This document shows, piece by piece, positions 44,576 to 53,481 of a DNA stretch of 64,000 nt; position 1 is the first letter of the stretch, and the number at the start of each line of letters is the position of its first letter. Where the stretch lies: the NCBI RefSeq assembly GCF_001006305.1, contig NZ_LBHJ01000020.1:372001-436000 (forward strand), read 5' to 3'. This stretch comes from Silvibacterium bohemicum. GTDB lineage: Bacteria; Acidobacteriota; Terriglobia; Terriglobales; Acidobacteriaceae. The translations under genes and the position numbers were made by a program. Below the pieces are notes generated by a model. It had not been told where the DNA came from. It was given only the letters and a program-made list of their open reading frames with translations, and did no database searches.

Positions 44576-44600
44576 GGTTATCCGCGATGCGCGGATAACC
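44576..44600. promoter_or_regulatory. Perfect 25-base palindrome upstream of the sigma-54 promoter
   Basis: Eleven-base arms GGTTATCCGCG and CGCGGATAACC around ATG, centred about 225 bp upstream of the -24 box. No T-run follows on either strand, so a terminator is unlikely. A binding site for the Fis-type HTH of the activator is one possibility. Confidence 0.5.
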
Positions 44601-44681
44601 GCTCGCAATCAGGCCGCCTGGATATGCGACTGATCTCCGCCGCTCACGGCTTTCGTCGCGACATACGATGTAAGGGGAAAG

Positions 44682-46832
44682 TCAGGCCCGATGTGCCCGG
44701 CTCTCCTCTGGCGAGGAGACGGGACGGATGATGCGAAGCTTTCGCATTCTGTAAACCAAGGACGTGCGCTTCATTCCCAATCGCTCCGCCGCGCCGTTTC
44801 GGCCGCCCACGACCCAGTTGCTTACTTCAAGCGCGTGAAGGATATGATCTCGTTCAACTTCCTCCAAACCCGTCATGACCATATTTGGGTTTCTGTGAAC
44901 GTGAAAAGGCTCCAGTTCTGAAGTCGGAGCTCGCAGCACGGTGTGTGGAGAAAGGATTACGGCGCGCTCGATGAAGTTCTGCAACTCGCGAACGTTTCCC
45001 GGCCAGCGATATCGCACCAGCGCATCCATCGTCTCCGATGGGATGGCTTCGATTCGCTTATTCATGCGTCGCGCGTAGAGCTTCGTGAAGTGCGATACCA
45101 GCTTCGGAATGTCCTCCGTACGCTGCCGCAAGGCAGGAATACTGATCGGAAAAACCTTCAGCCGATAGTAGAGATCTTCACGAAATGTCGCTTCCTTGAC
45201 CATCGCAGCTAAATCACGATGCGTGGCTGCGATGAGGCGGACATCCACCTTGTGAGTGCGGTTGCTGCCTAGCCTCTCAAACTCTTGCTCCTGCAGCACT
45301 CGCAGCAATTTTGCTTGAAGCTCCAACGGGATGTCGCCAACCTCATCCAGGAAGAGTGTGCCCTTATGCGCGAGTTCAAAGCGGCCTGTCTTCTGCGCAA
45401 CCGCTCCCGTGAACGCCCCTTTTTCGTGCCCGAACAGCTCACTTTCGAGCAGACCAAGGGGGATCGCGGCGCAATTCAATTTAACGAATGCGCGTTCCCG
45501 GCGACTACTCAGATTGTGAATGGCCCGCGCAATCAACTCTTTCCCGGTACCTGTCTCACCCTGAATAATCACGCTCGAATCCGTGGGCGCCACGACTGAC
45601 ACCAGGTGCAAAGCACTGTTCAAGGCGGAACTTTCACCAACGATTTCCCCAAACTCCGCCCGAATCTCCTCTTCGAGATACAGTCTTTGCTTTGTTTCTT
45701 TGTCTCGATCCTTTGTCGCCTTTTCGTACTCCAACGTGTTCTCAACTGCAGTCGCTATCTGACGAGCCACCTGTTCGAGCAAGATCACGTCCTCTTTCTC
45801 AAAAGCGTTGTTCGAACGCCTGGCGAGCATTAGAACGCCAACTACTCGATCACGACCGGCGAGCGGAAGATAACAGCCCACGTTGAGGCCTTCCTCCATC
45901 ACGCGCTCATAAATAAGCTGGCCTTCGGGACTTCCATAAATTTCCGGATCCTCGCGGACCTGTTCGAAGCTATCGATCCGGATACTCTTGCCACTTCGCA
46001 AGACCTGACCCGAAATCGAACTCTTCATCGACACCAGCGATCCCTCGCGAAAGGGCCCTCTCCCCTCCGGGTTGTACAAAGTAGTGACGCGCAACTCGCC
46101 GCTCTCGGAGTCGGGTAGTAATAAGGCAGACACGTCACATTGCATGATGCTGAACAGATTTGTTGAAAGCGCATCCACCACTTGCCGGAGATCTAACCTT
46201 GATGTCACGCTGCTTGTGATTTCCAGAAGCAATCGCAGACGATCGCGTTCGTGCCGTAACTTTTCTTCACTCCGGTGACGCTCGATTGCAATACCCGCAA
46301 TGTGACTGAAGTTCTCGATTGACTCCAGGTCGACAGCGTCAGGACTGCGCGCTTCACGATAGTGAATCGCAAAAGTTCCCAGGACTTCGCCATCGCTCGT
46401 GAACAAAGGATGCGACCACACTGCGCGAATTCCAAAAGGCAAGAGACGGTGACGATAAACATCCCAGACGGGGTCGGTGAGAATATCGGTCACGTAGACC
46501 GGTTCTCTTCGATAGACGGCCGTACCACAGGCTCCGCCTTTCGGGCCGATGAGCATGGATCCCGCCCCATCGACGAAGCCTGGAATACTGGGAGCCGCTA
46601 CACAATAAAGCTCCCGTCCGTCATCGGTCGGAAGCCAAACGCTGCACAACGTGCCATCGCCTCGAGATTCGACCAGCTGAGCAATGATTGTGAGAACTTC
46701 AGCCAGCGGAGCGCCCGCAAAGATCATCCGCAGAATGTTAAGCACTGCATCCGAGGACAACAGGCCTGACCGGTTCTGCCCGTTTTTCGCACTCAGCACC
46801 ATATGTGCAGCAAGTTGTGGGCTAGACGTCAT
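44682..46832 (-). CDS. Sigma-54-dependent transcriptional activator with two GAF domains (FhlA/NorR-like)
   Basis: A 716-residue bacterial enhancer-binding protein. Two GAF sensor domains (about 30-185 and 205-365), a short coiled linker, then the AAA+ domain (about 395-620) with Walker A GETGTGKE, the sigma-54 contact loop GAFTGA, Walker B LFLDEVGDIP and the RWPGNVRELQN arginine-finger region. A Fis-type HTH (about 660-705) has GGRNGAAERLGMKRTSLVYRMRKL. ATG 46832 is chosen for GAGGAG upstream. It likely drives the operon immediately downstream through the -24/-12 promoter at 44350-44365 and perhaps the RclC-like operon. The signal is unknown; the first GAF domain has Cys residues (GGACGTAVYRREP) that might be redox-active. 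Confidence 0.94.
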   Translation of the reverse strand: MTSSPQLAAHMVLSAKNGQNRSGLLSSDAVLNILRMIFAGAPLAEVLTIIAQLVESRGDGTLCSVWLPTDDGRELYCVAAPSIPGFVDGAGSMLIGPKGGACGTAVYRREPVYVTDILTDPVWDVYRHRLLPFGIRAVWSHPLFTSDGEVLGTFAIHYREARSPDAVDLESIENFSHIAGIAIERHRSEEKLRHERDRLRLLLEITSSVTSRLDLRQVVDALSTNLFSIMQCDVSALLLPDSESGELRVTTLYNPEGRGPFREGSLVSMKSSISGQVLRSGKSIRIDSFEQVREDPEIYGSPEGQLIYERVMEEGLNVGCYLPLAGRDRVVGVLMLARRSNNAFEKEDVILLEQVARQIATAVENTLEYEKATKDRDKETKQRLYLEEEIRAEFGEIVGESSALNSALHLVSVVAPTDSSVIIQGETGTGKELIARAIHNLSSRRERAFVKLNCAAIPLGLLESELFGHEKGAFTGAVAQKTGRFELAHKGTLFLDEVGDIPLELQAKLLRVLQEQEFERLGSNRTHKVDVRLIAATHRDLAAMVKEATFREDLYYRLKVFPISIPALRQRTEDIPKLVSHFTKLYARRMNKRIEAIPSETMDALVRYRWPGNVRELQNFIERAVILSPHTVLRAPTSELEPFHVHRNPNMVMTGLEEVERDHILHALEVSNWVVGGRNGAAERLGMKRTSLVYRMRKLRIIRPVSSPEESRAHRA

Positions 46833-46923
46833 CCGATCTCCTCTTTCAAAAGCCACTCCATAAAAGGAGAACGTGCCACTCCTACGGAGCGCCTGTATGT
46901 AGTCTGAGTTCGGACGACGACAC

Positions 46924-46952
46924 TTGTCAACACACCGTTATACGGTTACATT
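46924..46952 (+). promoter_or_regulatory. Promoter with embedded palindromic operator for the CGNR gene
   Basis: TTGTCA, 17 bases, then TACATT. The spacer contains the perfect 5-3-5 palindrome ACCGT-TAT-ACGGT (46934-46946), ending right at the -10. A repressor bound there would block RNA polymerase; the CGNR protein itself is a natural candidate. Confidence 0.6.
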
Positions 46953-46980
46953 TTATTGTCTTGAACCCTGAGGGCAAATC

Positions 46981-47580
46981 ATGGGCGCAAAAGAGTTGGA
47001 AAGAATTCGCGCGCTGTTCTTGGCGGGCCATCCTGCGCTGGACTTCCTGAACACACGAATGAGTGTGGATGGAAATCTGGTGGAACTGCTGCAAAGCGAT
47101 GAAGATGTTCACTCATGGCTCAAACAGGCAGGCTTTCCCGCCTCAACAATTGATCGCAAACTGAAGCCGTTGCACCTTCTTCGTTCGGCACGCACACTCC
47201 GGGAGAATATTCGCTCCCTCGTTGAAGGGCGGAAGAGGGGAAAAAGTGGAGATCCTTCTATCCTTAACAAGTTTTTGGCGGCGGGTAGCCGCTACTCCCA
47301 GCTGGTTTGGAGTAAGTCGAACAAACTAAGGATTGAGACGGTGAGACGGCAAAAATCTGCCGAGTCAATATTGGCGCCGATCGCGGAAGCTGCGGCCGAC
47401 CTGCTCACAACCGGCAACTTCGATCTTGTGAAGCATTGCGAAAATCAAACCTGCTTGCTATGGTTTCTCGATCAGACGAAGTCACATCGCCGGCGCTGGT
47501 GCAGCATGGAACGGTGCGGAAATCGTTATAAAGTAGCGGCCTATCGAGCTCGCCGCCGTGATCAAAATATTTCGAGCTGA
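46981..47580 (+). CDS. CGNR zinc-finger protein (ABATE domain), putative transcriptional regulator
   Basis: A 199-residue protein: N-terminal ABATE domain (about 10-140, FLAGHPALDFLNTRMSVDGNLVELL and helical remainder) and a C-terminal CGNR zinc finger (about 150-195) with CENQTCLLWFLDQTKSHRRRWCSMERCGNRYKVAAYRARRR, giving four Cys ligands and the name-giving CGNR. The family is thought to bind DNA through the basic finger. GAGGG precedes the ATG. It is divergent from the sigma-54 activator gene. The palindrome within its promoter suggests autoregulation (inference). Confidence 0.9.
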   Translation: MGAKELERIRALFLAGHPALDFLNTRMSVDGNLVELLQSDEDVHSWLKQAGFPASTIDRKLKPLHLLRSARTLRENIRSLVEGRKRGKSGDPSILNKFLAAGSRYSQLVWSKSNKLRIETVRRQKSAESILAPIAEAAADLLTTGNFDLVKHCENQTCLLWFLDQTKSHRRRWCSMERCGNRYKVAAYRARRRDQNISS

Positions 47581-47650
47581 GGATCGCCGAAATCTCTACC
47601 CGAGAAATAGTCCCGCTGGCTTAGCTTCGACCGATGCCGGCTGGTTTGCG

Positions 47651-49450
47651 TTATAGGCTCTCCGGTAGAACTTCCCGCTCGATCTCGTGGAACGATATTG
47701 TTTGGCGAATGGGATCGAAGCGTGGATCCACGCCGATCCACACCAGCTCCGGCTCTCGATCCTCGGCAGCCAGCAAAAGAAACGAAATTGCGCTTTCGGT
47801 GTTGCCGAGAGCCAATGCCAGCAGCGCCTGCCGCGATCGGCTGATCGCCGCATCCGGCGCCAGGAGTCGGAAGCCCTGCACGATGCGATCCGCCTGTTCC
47901 CTCTCGCCGATCAATGCCAAGACCTCCGCAATGCCCGCCATCATCGGCAGTTGCCCCGCTGAAACGGAACGAATGCTCTCGACCAGCTTCTCCGCCTGCT
48001 CGTTTCTCCCCAGATGCGCTGACATCAGAGCAAGAAAGAACCGGGCTTCGACAGGGAGCGGCCCATAGAGAGCGCGTTCCGATAGCTGCCGCAGTCCCTC
48101 CTCGAATCGCCGTGTGAGGTGGAAAAACTTGGCATGAACTACTTTCTGGCGATTGGAAAAGGGGTCGATGCGTTGCGCGATCTCAAAGTGATGCGATGCC
48201 TCGTCGAAGCGCTTCAGCGCGGTGAGATACAGCCCGTATCGCCGCGACGCGGAGACGTGCGTCCCCAGGCTGAGAGCACGCTGGAAATTCTTCTCTGCTT
48301 CCTCCCACTCCCACGCGAGCGCTTGCGCACCGGCCAGGCAGGAATAAGATTCGATGGTTTCAGGGTCCAGCTCGATCGCGCGCAACGCATCTTGTTTTGC
48401 GAGTGAGATCAAACTGGCGGAAGGACTCGCTCCGCGCAACGCCATGTCCAAACGGCAATGGGCGATACCGCAGTAGGAGCGCGAGTAAGAAGGAACAAGA
48501 TCCCTGGCCTCTTGAAATTTCAATAGAGCAGCGGGCAGGTTCGATGACGAGCCCTCATCCAGAAGTGTTTCCGCATGCATGACCAGAGGATAGGCTGCAA
48601 AGGTCAAAGCGCCGGGCGAAGCCTTGCGGCGGCGTATAAGCGACTGCTCAGGCCGCGCGCGACTAACGAACGCGGTAGCGACCTGCTCCTGCACCTGGGC
48701 GAGAGCTTCGGCAGTGGCCTCGGTTTCGAAGCGGTGGGAGCTGATCTGGAAGCCGTCGGCGCCCAGCACCCGAACGGTGATGCGCAGGCGATCGAGATCT
48801 TCTCTCACGGTTCCTTCGATCACCGTGTTGATTCCGAGCTTCTGCGAGAGAACAGGGATGTCCAGCAGTCCCTCGGTCGAGTGAGGAGGTCTTGCAATCA
48901 CTCGAATGCCTTCGGTGCGGGTGAGGTTATGGATCAGTTCGTCGGTGACTCCCTGGGCGCACAACGCGGACAGAGGCCGGCCGGAAAGATCCTCGAGCGG
49001 CAGGACGGCGACGGCAACACCAGCCCCCTTGACCAGCAGATCGTTGGCAGGGAAAGTTCCGGAAAAAGTTCCGTCGATCTTCGCGGCAACGGACATCTCG
49101 TTCCTCCGAAACAAAGGAAGATAGGCGCCTGGTCGGAAGTAGATGAAGACCGGGTTATCCTTCCCTTCCGACTCGTAGTATTCCTTGAGCTTGGCGCGAA
49201 GACGCCTGGCCTCGGTGCGCACGATGGAATCCTGGCTGGGATGGTAAGGAGGTTTGCGGTCGTAGACCTCGGTTCCGATCACGTACTCCTTGAGGCGGTC
49301 GGCGTTTCCGGCGATGGCTTGCTCGATTGCAAATCGGAGAAAGCGCCCCAGGCGGTCCGATTGCGAAAAAATGGCGCTTTGCAGAAGCCGGTCGAGTTCT
49401 TCGCGAATCTCCTGTGCGGAAAGACTTTCCGATATGTATGTATCCGGCAA
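47651..49450 (-). CDS. TPR protein with N-terminal acidobacterial regulatory module
   Basis: A 599-residue cytoplasmic protein. The N-terminal 115 residues (IREELDRLLQSAIFSQSDRLGRFLRFAIEQAI, GTEVYDRKPPYHPSQDSIVRTEARRLRAKLKEYY, FRPGAYLPLF) form a module common in acidobacterial signalling proteins, usually joined to TolB-like and TPR parts. Residues about 145-270 (AVAVLPLEDLSGRPLSALCAQGVTDELIHNL, VIEGTVREDLDRLRITVRV) resemble the TolB-like domain of adenylate cyclase-like/CadC-type proteins. TPR repeats fill about 300-560. The start is TTG after AAGGA. It may be a regulator or scaffold; there is no visible HTH or catalytic domain. Confidence 0.82.
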   Translation of the reverse strand: MPDTYISESLSAQEIREELDRLLQSAIFSQSDRLGRFLRFAIEQAIAGNADRLKEYVIGTEVYDRKPPYHPSQDSIVRTEARRLRAKLKEYYESEGKDNPVFIYFRPGAYLPLFRRNEMSVAAKIDGTFSGTFPANDLLVKGAGVAVAVLPLEDLSGRPLSALCAQGVTDELIHNLTRTEGIRVIARPPHSTEGLLDIPVLSQKLGINTVIEGTVREDLDRLRITVRVLGADGFQISSHRFETEATAEALAQVQEQVATAFVSRARPEQSLIRRRKASPGALTFAAYPLVMHAETLLDEGSSSNLPAALLKFQEARDLVPSYSRSYCGIAHCRLDMALRGASPSASLISLAKQDALRAIELDPETIESYSCLAGAQALAWEWEEAEKNFQRALSLGTHVSASRRYGLYLTALKRFDEASHHFEIAQRIDPFSNRQKVVHAKFFHLTRRFEEGLRQLSERALYGPLPVEARFFLALMSAHLGRNEQAEKLVESIRSVSAGQLPMMAGIAEVLALIGEREQADRIVQGFRLLAPDAAISRSRQALLALALGNTESAISFLLLAAEDREPELVWIGVDPRFDPIRQTISFHEIEREVLPESL

Positions 49451-49673
49451 TCTTGTCGTTTCCTTAAATCGCAGAATCTAAAAGTTCTGGTATCCTTCGA
49501 TGGCTACTCCAGCTTCGCTTCCGGGCGCCGCCCGGCAAGCAGCGAAACTCTCGCTGCCATCATATCGTGCCCGGCTGTCCCCACACTGCGCAGATCACAG
49601 TGAGCTAACAGTTGCACACGCTGTATTTTTCTGCAGTTCTGTAATCCTCGCGTAGAGGCCGTGGAGTCAAGAG

Positions 49674-50087
49674 ATGGTGAAGGAGCCAGATGAGGTGCGA
49701 ATTCTCGCATTGGCGCCCGTCGAGGCGCAAACGCAAATTCGGCGTCAGCTGACCGCGATTGGAGCCGCGGTCGATTTCATCGGCAATGCAAATGAGCTTC
49801 ATCGCCTCGCCCTCAGCCGAATTTTGTACCATGTTGCCTTGCTGCCCGCGGCTCTTCCCGATTCCGGCTGGTGGTCGCTTTGGGGAGAAATTACCTTACT
49901 CAATCCCCGTCCGGAGATTCTGGTCTATGCCCACACGGCCAGCTTCGAACTTTGGTCCGGAGTACTGGAGCTTGGCGGTTACGATGTCCTTGTCGAACCG
50001 TTCACAGACGAAGAGCTTCAAGGAGCCGTGCTGCGTGCCGCTCAAAGCTTCAAGGAACGCTGTGCCTCTGAAAACAGCCAGGAATAA
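49674..50087 (+). CDS. Pseudo-receiver (response-regulator-like) protein lacking the phospho-Asp
   Basis: A 137-residue single receiver-fold protein: strand 1 VRILALAPVEA, strand 3 ILYHVALLPAALPDSGWW, strand 4 EILVYAHTAS and strand 5 GGYDVLVEPFTDEEL. The strand-3 Asp that is phosphorylated in true receivers is absent (hydrophobic LLP in its place) and the acidic pair after strand 1 is missing. It probably acts by protein-protein contact. GGAG lies eight bases before the ATG. A universal stress protein gene follows 41 bases downstream and then an efflux operon. Confidence 0.75.
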   Translation: MVKEPDEVRILALAPVEAQTQIRRQLTAIGAAVDFIGNANELHRLALSRILYHVALLPAALPDSGWWSLWGEITLLNPRPEILVYAHTASFELWSGVLELGGYDVLVEPFTDEELQGAVLRAAQSFKERCASENSQE

Positions 50088-50128
50088 ATTCGTGGAAAAT
50101 TTTTGCTCATCTGCGCCGGAGGAAGTGA

Positions 50129-50563
50129 ATGTATAAAAAAATTGTCGTCGCCTTCAACGAATCCCCGGAGTCGCGGCGAGCTCTGAAGTCAGCCGTTCAG
50201 TTGGCCACGTCTCTCGGCGCGGAGCTGGATTCAGTCACGGTGATGGGCGATCTGCCTGCGTATACGTCCTTCATCCCCGCGGCCGATCCCGGAGTCGTGC
50301 GGCTGCTCGATGACGCCCGGCTCGAATTCTATGAGCAGATCCAGCAAGAGGCGCACGCCCTGGCCGCAAGCTCGGGAATCGAACTTCGTTCCCATTTCCT
50401 TGATGGACGACAGGTCGGAGCGATCGTCGAATTTCTGCGCAGCCACAACGTAGACCTGCTGGTGATCGGCCTCCATCAGCGGGATCTGCATATCTCCCGC
50501 CTGTGGAGCACCGTTTATGATCTTGCGCAGGAGGCACCGTGCAGCGTTCTTGGCGTGCATTAG
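50129..50563 (+). CDS. Universal stress protein (UspA family)
   Basis: A 144-residue single-domain Usp: KKIVVAFNESPESRRALKSAVQLATSLGAELDSVTVM at the start and VDLLVIGLHQRD followed by STVYDLAQEAPCSVLGVH at the end. The usual ATP-binding G-x2-G-x9-G-S/T loop is altered here (GLHQRDLHISRLWSTV), so nucleotide binding is uncertain. GGAGG gives a strong ribosome binding site. It follows the pseudo-receiver and precedes the efflux operon by 61 bases. Confidence 0.92.
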   Translation: MYKKIVVAFNESPESRRALKSAVQLATSLGAELDSVTVMGDLPAYTSFIPAADPGVVRLLDDARLEFYEQIQQEAHALAASSGIELRSHFLDGRQVGAIVEFLRSHNVDLLVIGLHQRDLHISRLWSTVYDLAQEAPCSVLGVH

Positions 50564-50624
50564 CGGCCACCTTCTGTCTGTTTGCTGATCCGGTCTCAAC
50601 CGATGTTCAGGAGTCGCTCAAAGT

Positions 50625-51773
50625 ATGAAGAAACTAGCAATCATCGTTCCTCTTATTACGTTGGCCGTTGCGGCGGCGCTTTTATTCTTCATCCGCGGGT
50701 CCTGGACATCGTGGGAAGGGTCACGCGCGGAGGAGCTGACCGACGACGCCTACGTGCGCGCCGACATGGCTCCCCTGAGCACGCGCATCTCGGGCACGGT
50801 GAAGAAGCTCGACGTCAACGACTACCAATCCGTCGGGCAGGGCCAGCTTCTGGTCCAGCTGAATGACGACGATTATCGCGCGGCTTTAGAAGAGGCCAAA
50901 GCCGCACTGGCCGGAGCCCAGGCACAACTCGCGGACAACCAGGCTGCGAAACTTATTCAAGATGCGCAGATCGAGTCCGCGCAAGCGGGTATTCTGCAGT
51001 CCTCGGCAGCTGTCGACGCATCCAAAGCCGCGGTAGACGCAGCGCAAGCCGATGTCGAACGGACCCAGCTCGAACGCAAGCGTCAGGAAGCGCTGATCGC
51101 CTCGAAAGCGACCACGCACCAGCAGCTGGAGCAAGTCATCGCCGATGCCGACCGCTACTCAGGCAACATCGCGAGCCGAAAGGCCGACCTGGCGCGGGCA
51201 GAGGCGGCATTGGCCAGCAGCCATAGCGCGCTGGCGGCGGCAAGGAGCCAGCGAGCTGCGCTCAACACGAGAGACAACCTCTACCGGGCAGACATCGAAG
51301 CAAAGAAAGCGGCAATCATCGTCGCAGAAGTAAACCTGGGATACACGCGCATCGTTTCTCCGGCGGAAGGAAAAGTGGGCGAGCGCCACGTACAGGAAGG
51401 GCAACTGGTGTCACCCGGCATGCAGGTCATCGACCTAGTCAAGGGAGATGTCTGGATCGAAGCCAATTACAAAGAGACTCAGCTTACCAACATCCGAAGA
51501 GGCGACGCGGCCGATATTCGCATCGATACGTTTCCCGGGACGGTGCTGCACGGAAAGGTAGCCGAAATCGCTCCCGCCAGCGGCTCCCAATTCGCGTTGC
51601 TTCCTCCAGACAATGCCACGGGCAACTTCACGAAAGTCGTTCAGCGGGTTCCGGTGAAGATCGTGCTCGATGAGGGATCTCCCCTGCATGGCCAATTGCG
51701 GCCGGGATTTTCGGCAGTTGTCACCATTCATCCTTCAGGAAAGCAGACTGGGTCAGGGAGCTCCCGCTCTTGA
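50625..51773 (+). CDS. EmrA/HlyD-type membrane fusion protein
   Basis: A 382-residue periplasmic adaptor. One N-terminal transmembrane helix (about 4-24), a lipoyl-type half (DAYVRADMAPLSTRISGTVKKLDVNDYQSVGQGQLLVQL), a long alpha-helical hairpin (about 90-220, Ala/Gln/Lys-rich) and the returning beta-barrel (GYTRIVSPAEGKVGERHVQEGQLVSPGMQVIDLV). This is the EmrA subgroup that bridges an MFS pump and a TolC channel. Its stop codon overlaps the start of the pump gene, so the two are translationally coupled. Confidence 0.93.
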   Translation: MKKLAIIVPLITLAVAAALLFFIRGSWTSWEGSRAEELTDDAYVRADMAPLSTRISGTVKKLDVNDYQSVGQGQLLVQLNDDDYRAALEEAKAALAGAQAQLADNQAAKLIQDAQIESAQAGILQSSAAVDASKAAVDAAQADVERTQLERKRQEALIASKATTHQQLEQVIADADRYSGNIASRKADLARAEAALASSHSALAAARSQRAALNTRDNLYRADIEAKKAAIIVAEVNLGYTRIVSPAEGKVGERHVQEGQLVSPGMQVIDLVKGDVWIEANYKETQLTNIRRGDAADIRIDTFPGTVLHGKVAEIAPASGSQFALLPPDNATGNFTKVVQRVPVKIVLDEGSPLHGQLRPGFSAVVTIHPSGKQTGSGSSRS

Positions 51774-53422
51774 GCGAACCGGCCACGACTGCGGCATCTC
51801 CCGCGCCCCCGGAGCCTCCGGCATCCGCAGCAGTGCCCGCGGGACATTCAGCTATCACGACCCGCCCTATAATCGGAGTCTTCGGCGTGCTGCTCGGCGC
51901 GATGATCGCGACCTCCATGGGGCGATTGATCAGTGTGGGGCTGGTCGATCTGCGCGGAGCACTCCATCTGGGAGTCGACGAAGCTTCCTGGATCGGCACC
52001 GCATTCAACGCCGCCTTGATGTTTATTGGGCCTTTCTCGGTATATCTCGGTGGCCTGCTCGGTGCTCGGCGTGTGCTTCTCGGCTGCGCGGCGGCTTTCA
52101 CCGTGATCAGTGCCCTGCTTCCCTTTGCTCCCAATCTCCCCGTGATGCTGGTTCTGCTCACACTCGCCGGGCTGACGGCGGGAACGTTTTATCCGCTGAC
52201 GCTTTCCTTCGTATTGCGCAATCTGCCCATGCGCTACGTGCTGCTGGGTATCGCGATGTACGCGATGGACATCGTCTTCACCACGAATTTCGCGACCTCG
52301 CTCGAAGCCTGGTACATGGATCATCTCTCCTGGCATTGGATCTTCTGGAACAGCGCCGTCCTCACTCCGGTGATGATCGTGCTCATTTACTTCGGTATTC
52401 CCTGGCAGCCCTTGCCTACTCCGAAAGAAGGCCAACCGAAGCCGAACTGGCGCGGATTTTTATACGCCAGCTTGGGTTTCTCGCTGCTCTATATCGCTCT
52501 CGATCAAGGCCAGAGATTGGACTGGCTGCACTCCGGAACCATCGTTGCGCTCCTTGTTTCCGGATGCTTTCTCATCCTGATGTCGATCGTCCGGCACCTG
52601 GTGATGCCGAATCCACTGATCCATCTTGGATTTCTCACGCGTCGCAACACTTTGCTGCTCGGCATCGTCTTGGTCTTTTTTCGTTTCGTGCTGCTCGCGA
52701 CCGTAGTCGACATTCCCAGCTACCTGGGATCGATCAAAGGTTATCTGCCGCTTCAAACCGGGCCGGTGTTGCTCTGGGTGGCTCTGCCGCAGTGCATTTG
52801 CGGTCTGCTCGCGATGTATCTGCTGAAATACATCGACGCGCGTCTGATGCTCACCTTCGGATTCGGCCTGGTTGCAACTGCTTGCCTGATCAACGCCCAT
52901 CTCTCGTCCGCATGGTCGGGCGCTAACTTTACGTTCTCGCAGTCGATCATGGCCGTCGGCCAGGCCTTCGCATTCAACGGCCTGGTGGGATCGATCGTTC
53001 TCGAGGTCGTAAACACCGGAGCATTGAAGCGCCCCATCGACGTGCTCACCTTCGCCGGCTACTTTCAAACCGTACGCCTCATCGGAGGCGAGATCGGCGT
53101 GGCCTTCATGCAGCACTTCCTCTCGATTCGGGAGCAATTTCACTCGAACATCCTGGGGCTCGGCGTTCAGATGGGGCTGCCCTCGACAAATCAACGATTG
53201 TTCGGCCTGACGGCTGGGATGCTGAGCCGATCACCCGGTTCGACGACAACCGCTGCCGGGCGGGCCGCTGAGATCCTCGGGCTGCAGGTGAAGCAACAGG
53301 CTTTTACGCTCGCGATTACAGACTGCTTTATGTTGGTGGCCTCTTCGATTGTGTTGTGCATGATCGTTATCGCCTGCATGGCGCCGGTCCCAACGCAGTA
53401 TCGACAGGTAATGAAGGCTTGA
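51770..53422 (+). CDS. DHA2-family MFS multidrug transporter (EmrB-like)
   Basis: A 550-residue inner-membrane drug:proton antiporter with about 14 hydrophobic segments. The N-terminal cytoplasmic tail is Pro/Ala-rich (about 1-30). Landmarks: RLISVGLVDLRGALHLGVDEASWIGTAFNAALMFIGPFSVYLGG and LLGARRVLLGCAAAF. Start codon TTG overlaps the EmrA-like stop (TTGA), preceded by GGGAG. With the adaptor and TolC-like protein it makes a three-gene tripartite pump that exports hydrophobic drugs or toxic metabolites; the actual substrate is unknown. Confidence 0.93.
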   Translation: MSEPATTAASPAPPEPPASAAVPAGHSAITTRPIIGVFGVLLGAMIATSMGRLISVGLVDLRGALHLGVDEASWIGTAFNAALMFIGPFSVYLGGLLGARRVLLGCAAAFTVISALLPFAPNLPVMLVLLTLAGLTAGTFYPLTLSFVLRNLPMRYVLLGIAMYAMDIVFTTNFATSLEAWYMDHLSWHWIFWNSAVLTPVMIVLIYFGIPWQPLPTPKEGQPKPNWRGFLYASLGFSLLYIALDQGQRLDWLHSGTIVALLVSGCFLILMSIVRHLVMPNPLIHLGFLTRRNTLLLGIVLVFFRFVLLATVVDIPSYLGSIKGYLPLQTGPVLLWVALPQCICGLLAMYLLKYIDARLMLTFGFGLVATACLINAHLSSAWSGANFTFSQSIMAVGQAFAFNGLVGSIVLEVVNTGALKRPIDVLTFAGYFQTVRLIGGEIGVAFMQHFLSIREQFHSNILGLGVQMGLPSTNQRLFGLTAGMLSRSPGSTTTAAGRAAEILGLQVKQQAFTLAITDCFMLVASSIVLCMIVIACMAPVPTQYRQVMKA

Positions 53423-53481
53423 ACTCAAACGGCTCGAAGAGAACAAACGGGCATCTTCCCAGACCCTTTCAAGGAACTCGC

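Larger units (their letters stand above)
44200..44681. other. Intergenic regulatory region of the sigma-54-type operon
   Basis: 482 bases between the activator gene and its presumed target operon. It contains the -24/-12 element, CTGACAG/TGACGGAT repeats at 44461-44480 and 44489-44495, and a perfect 25-base palindrome at 44576-44600. No gene is convincing. Confidence 0.5.

Noticed and set aside
46850-46880. TGGCACG, a perfect -24 element, upstream of the sigma-54 activator gene
   Set aside because: No GC doublet at the -12 position on the same strand, so it is not a sigma-54 promoter.
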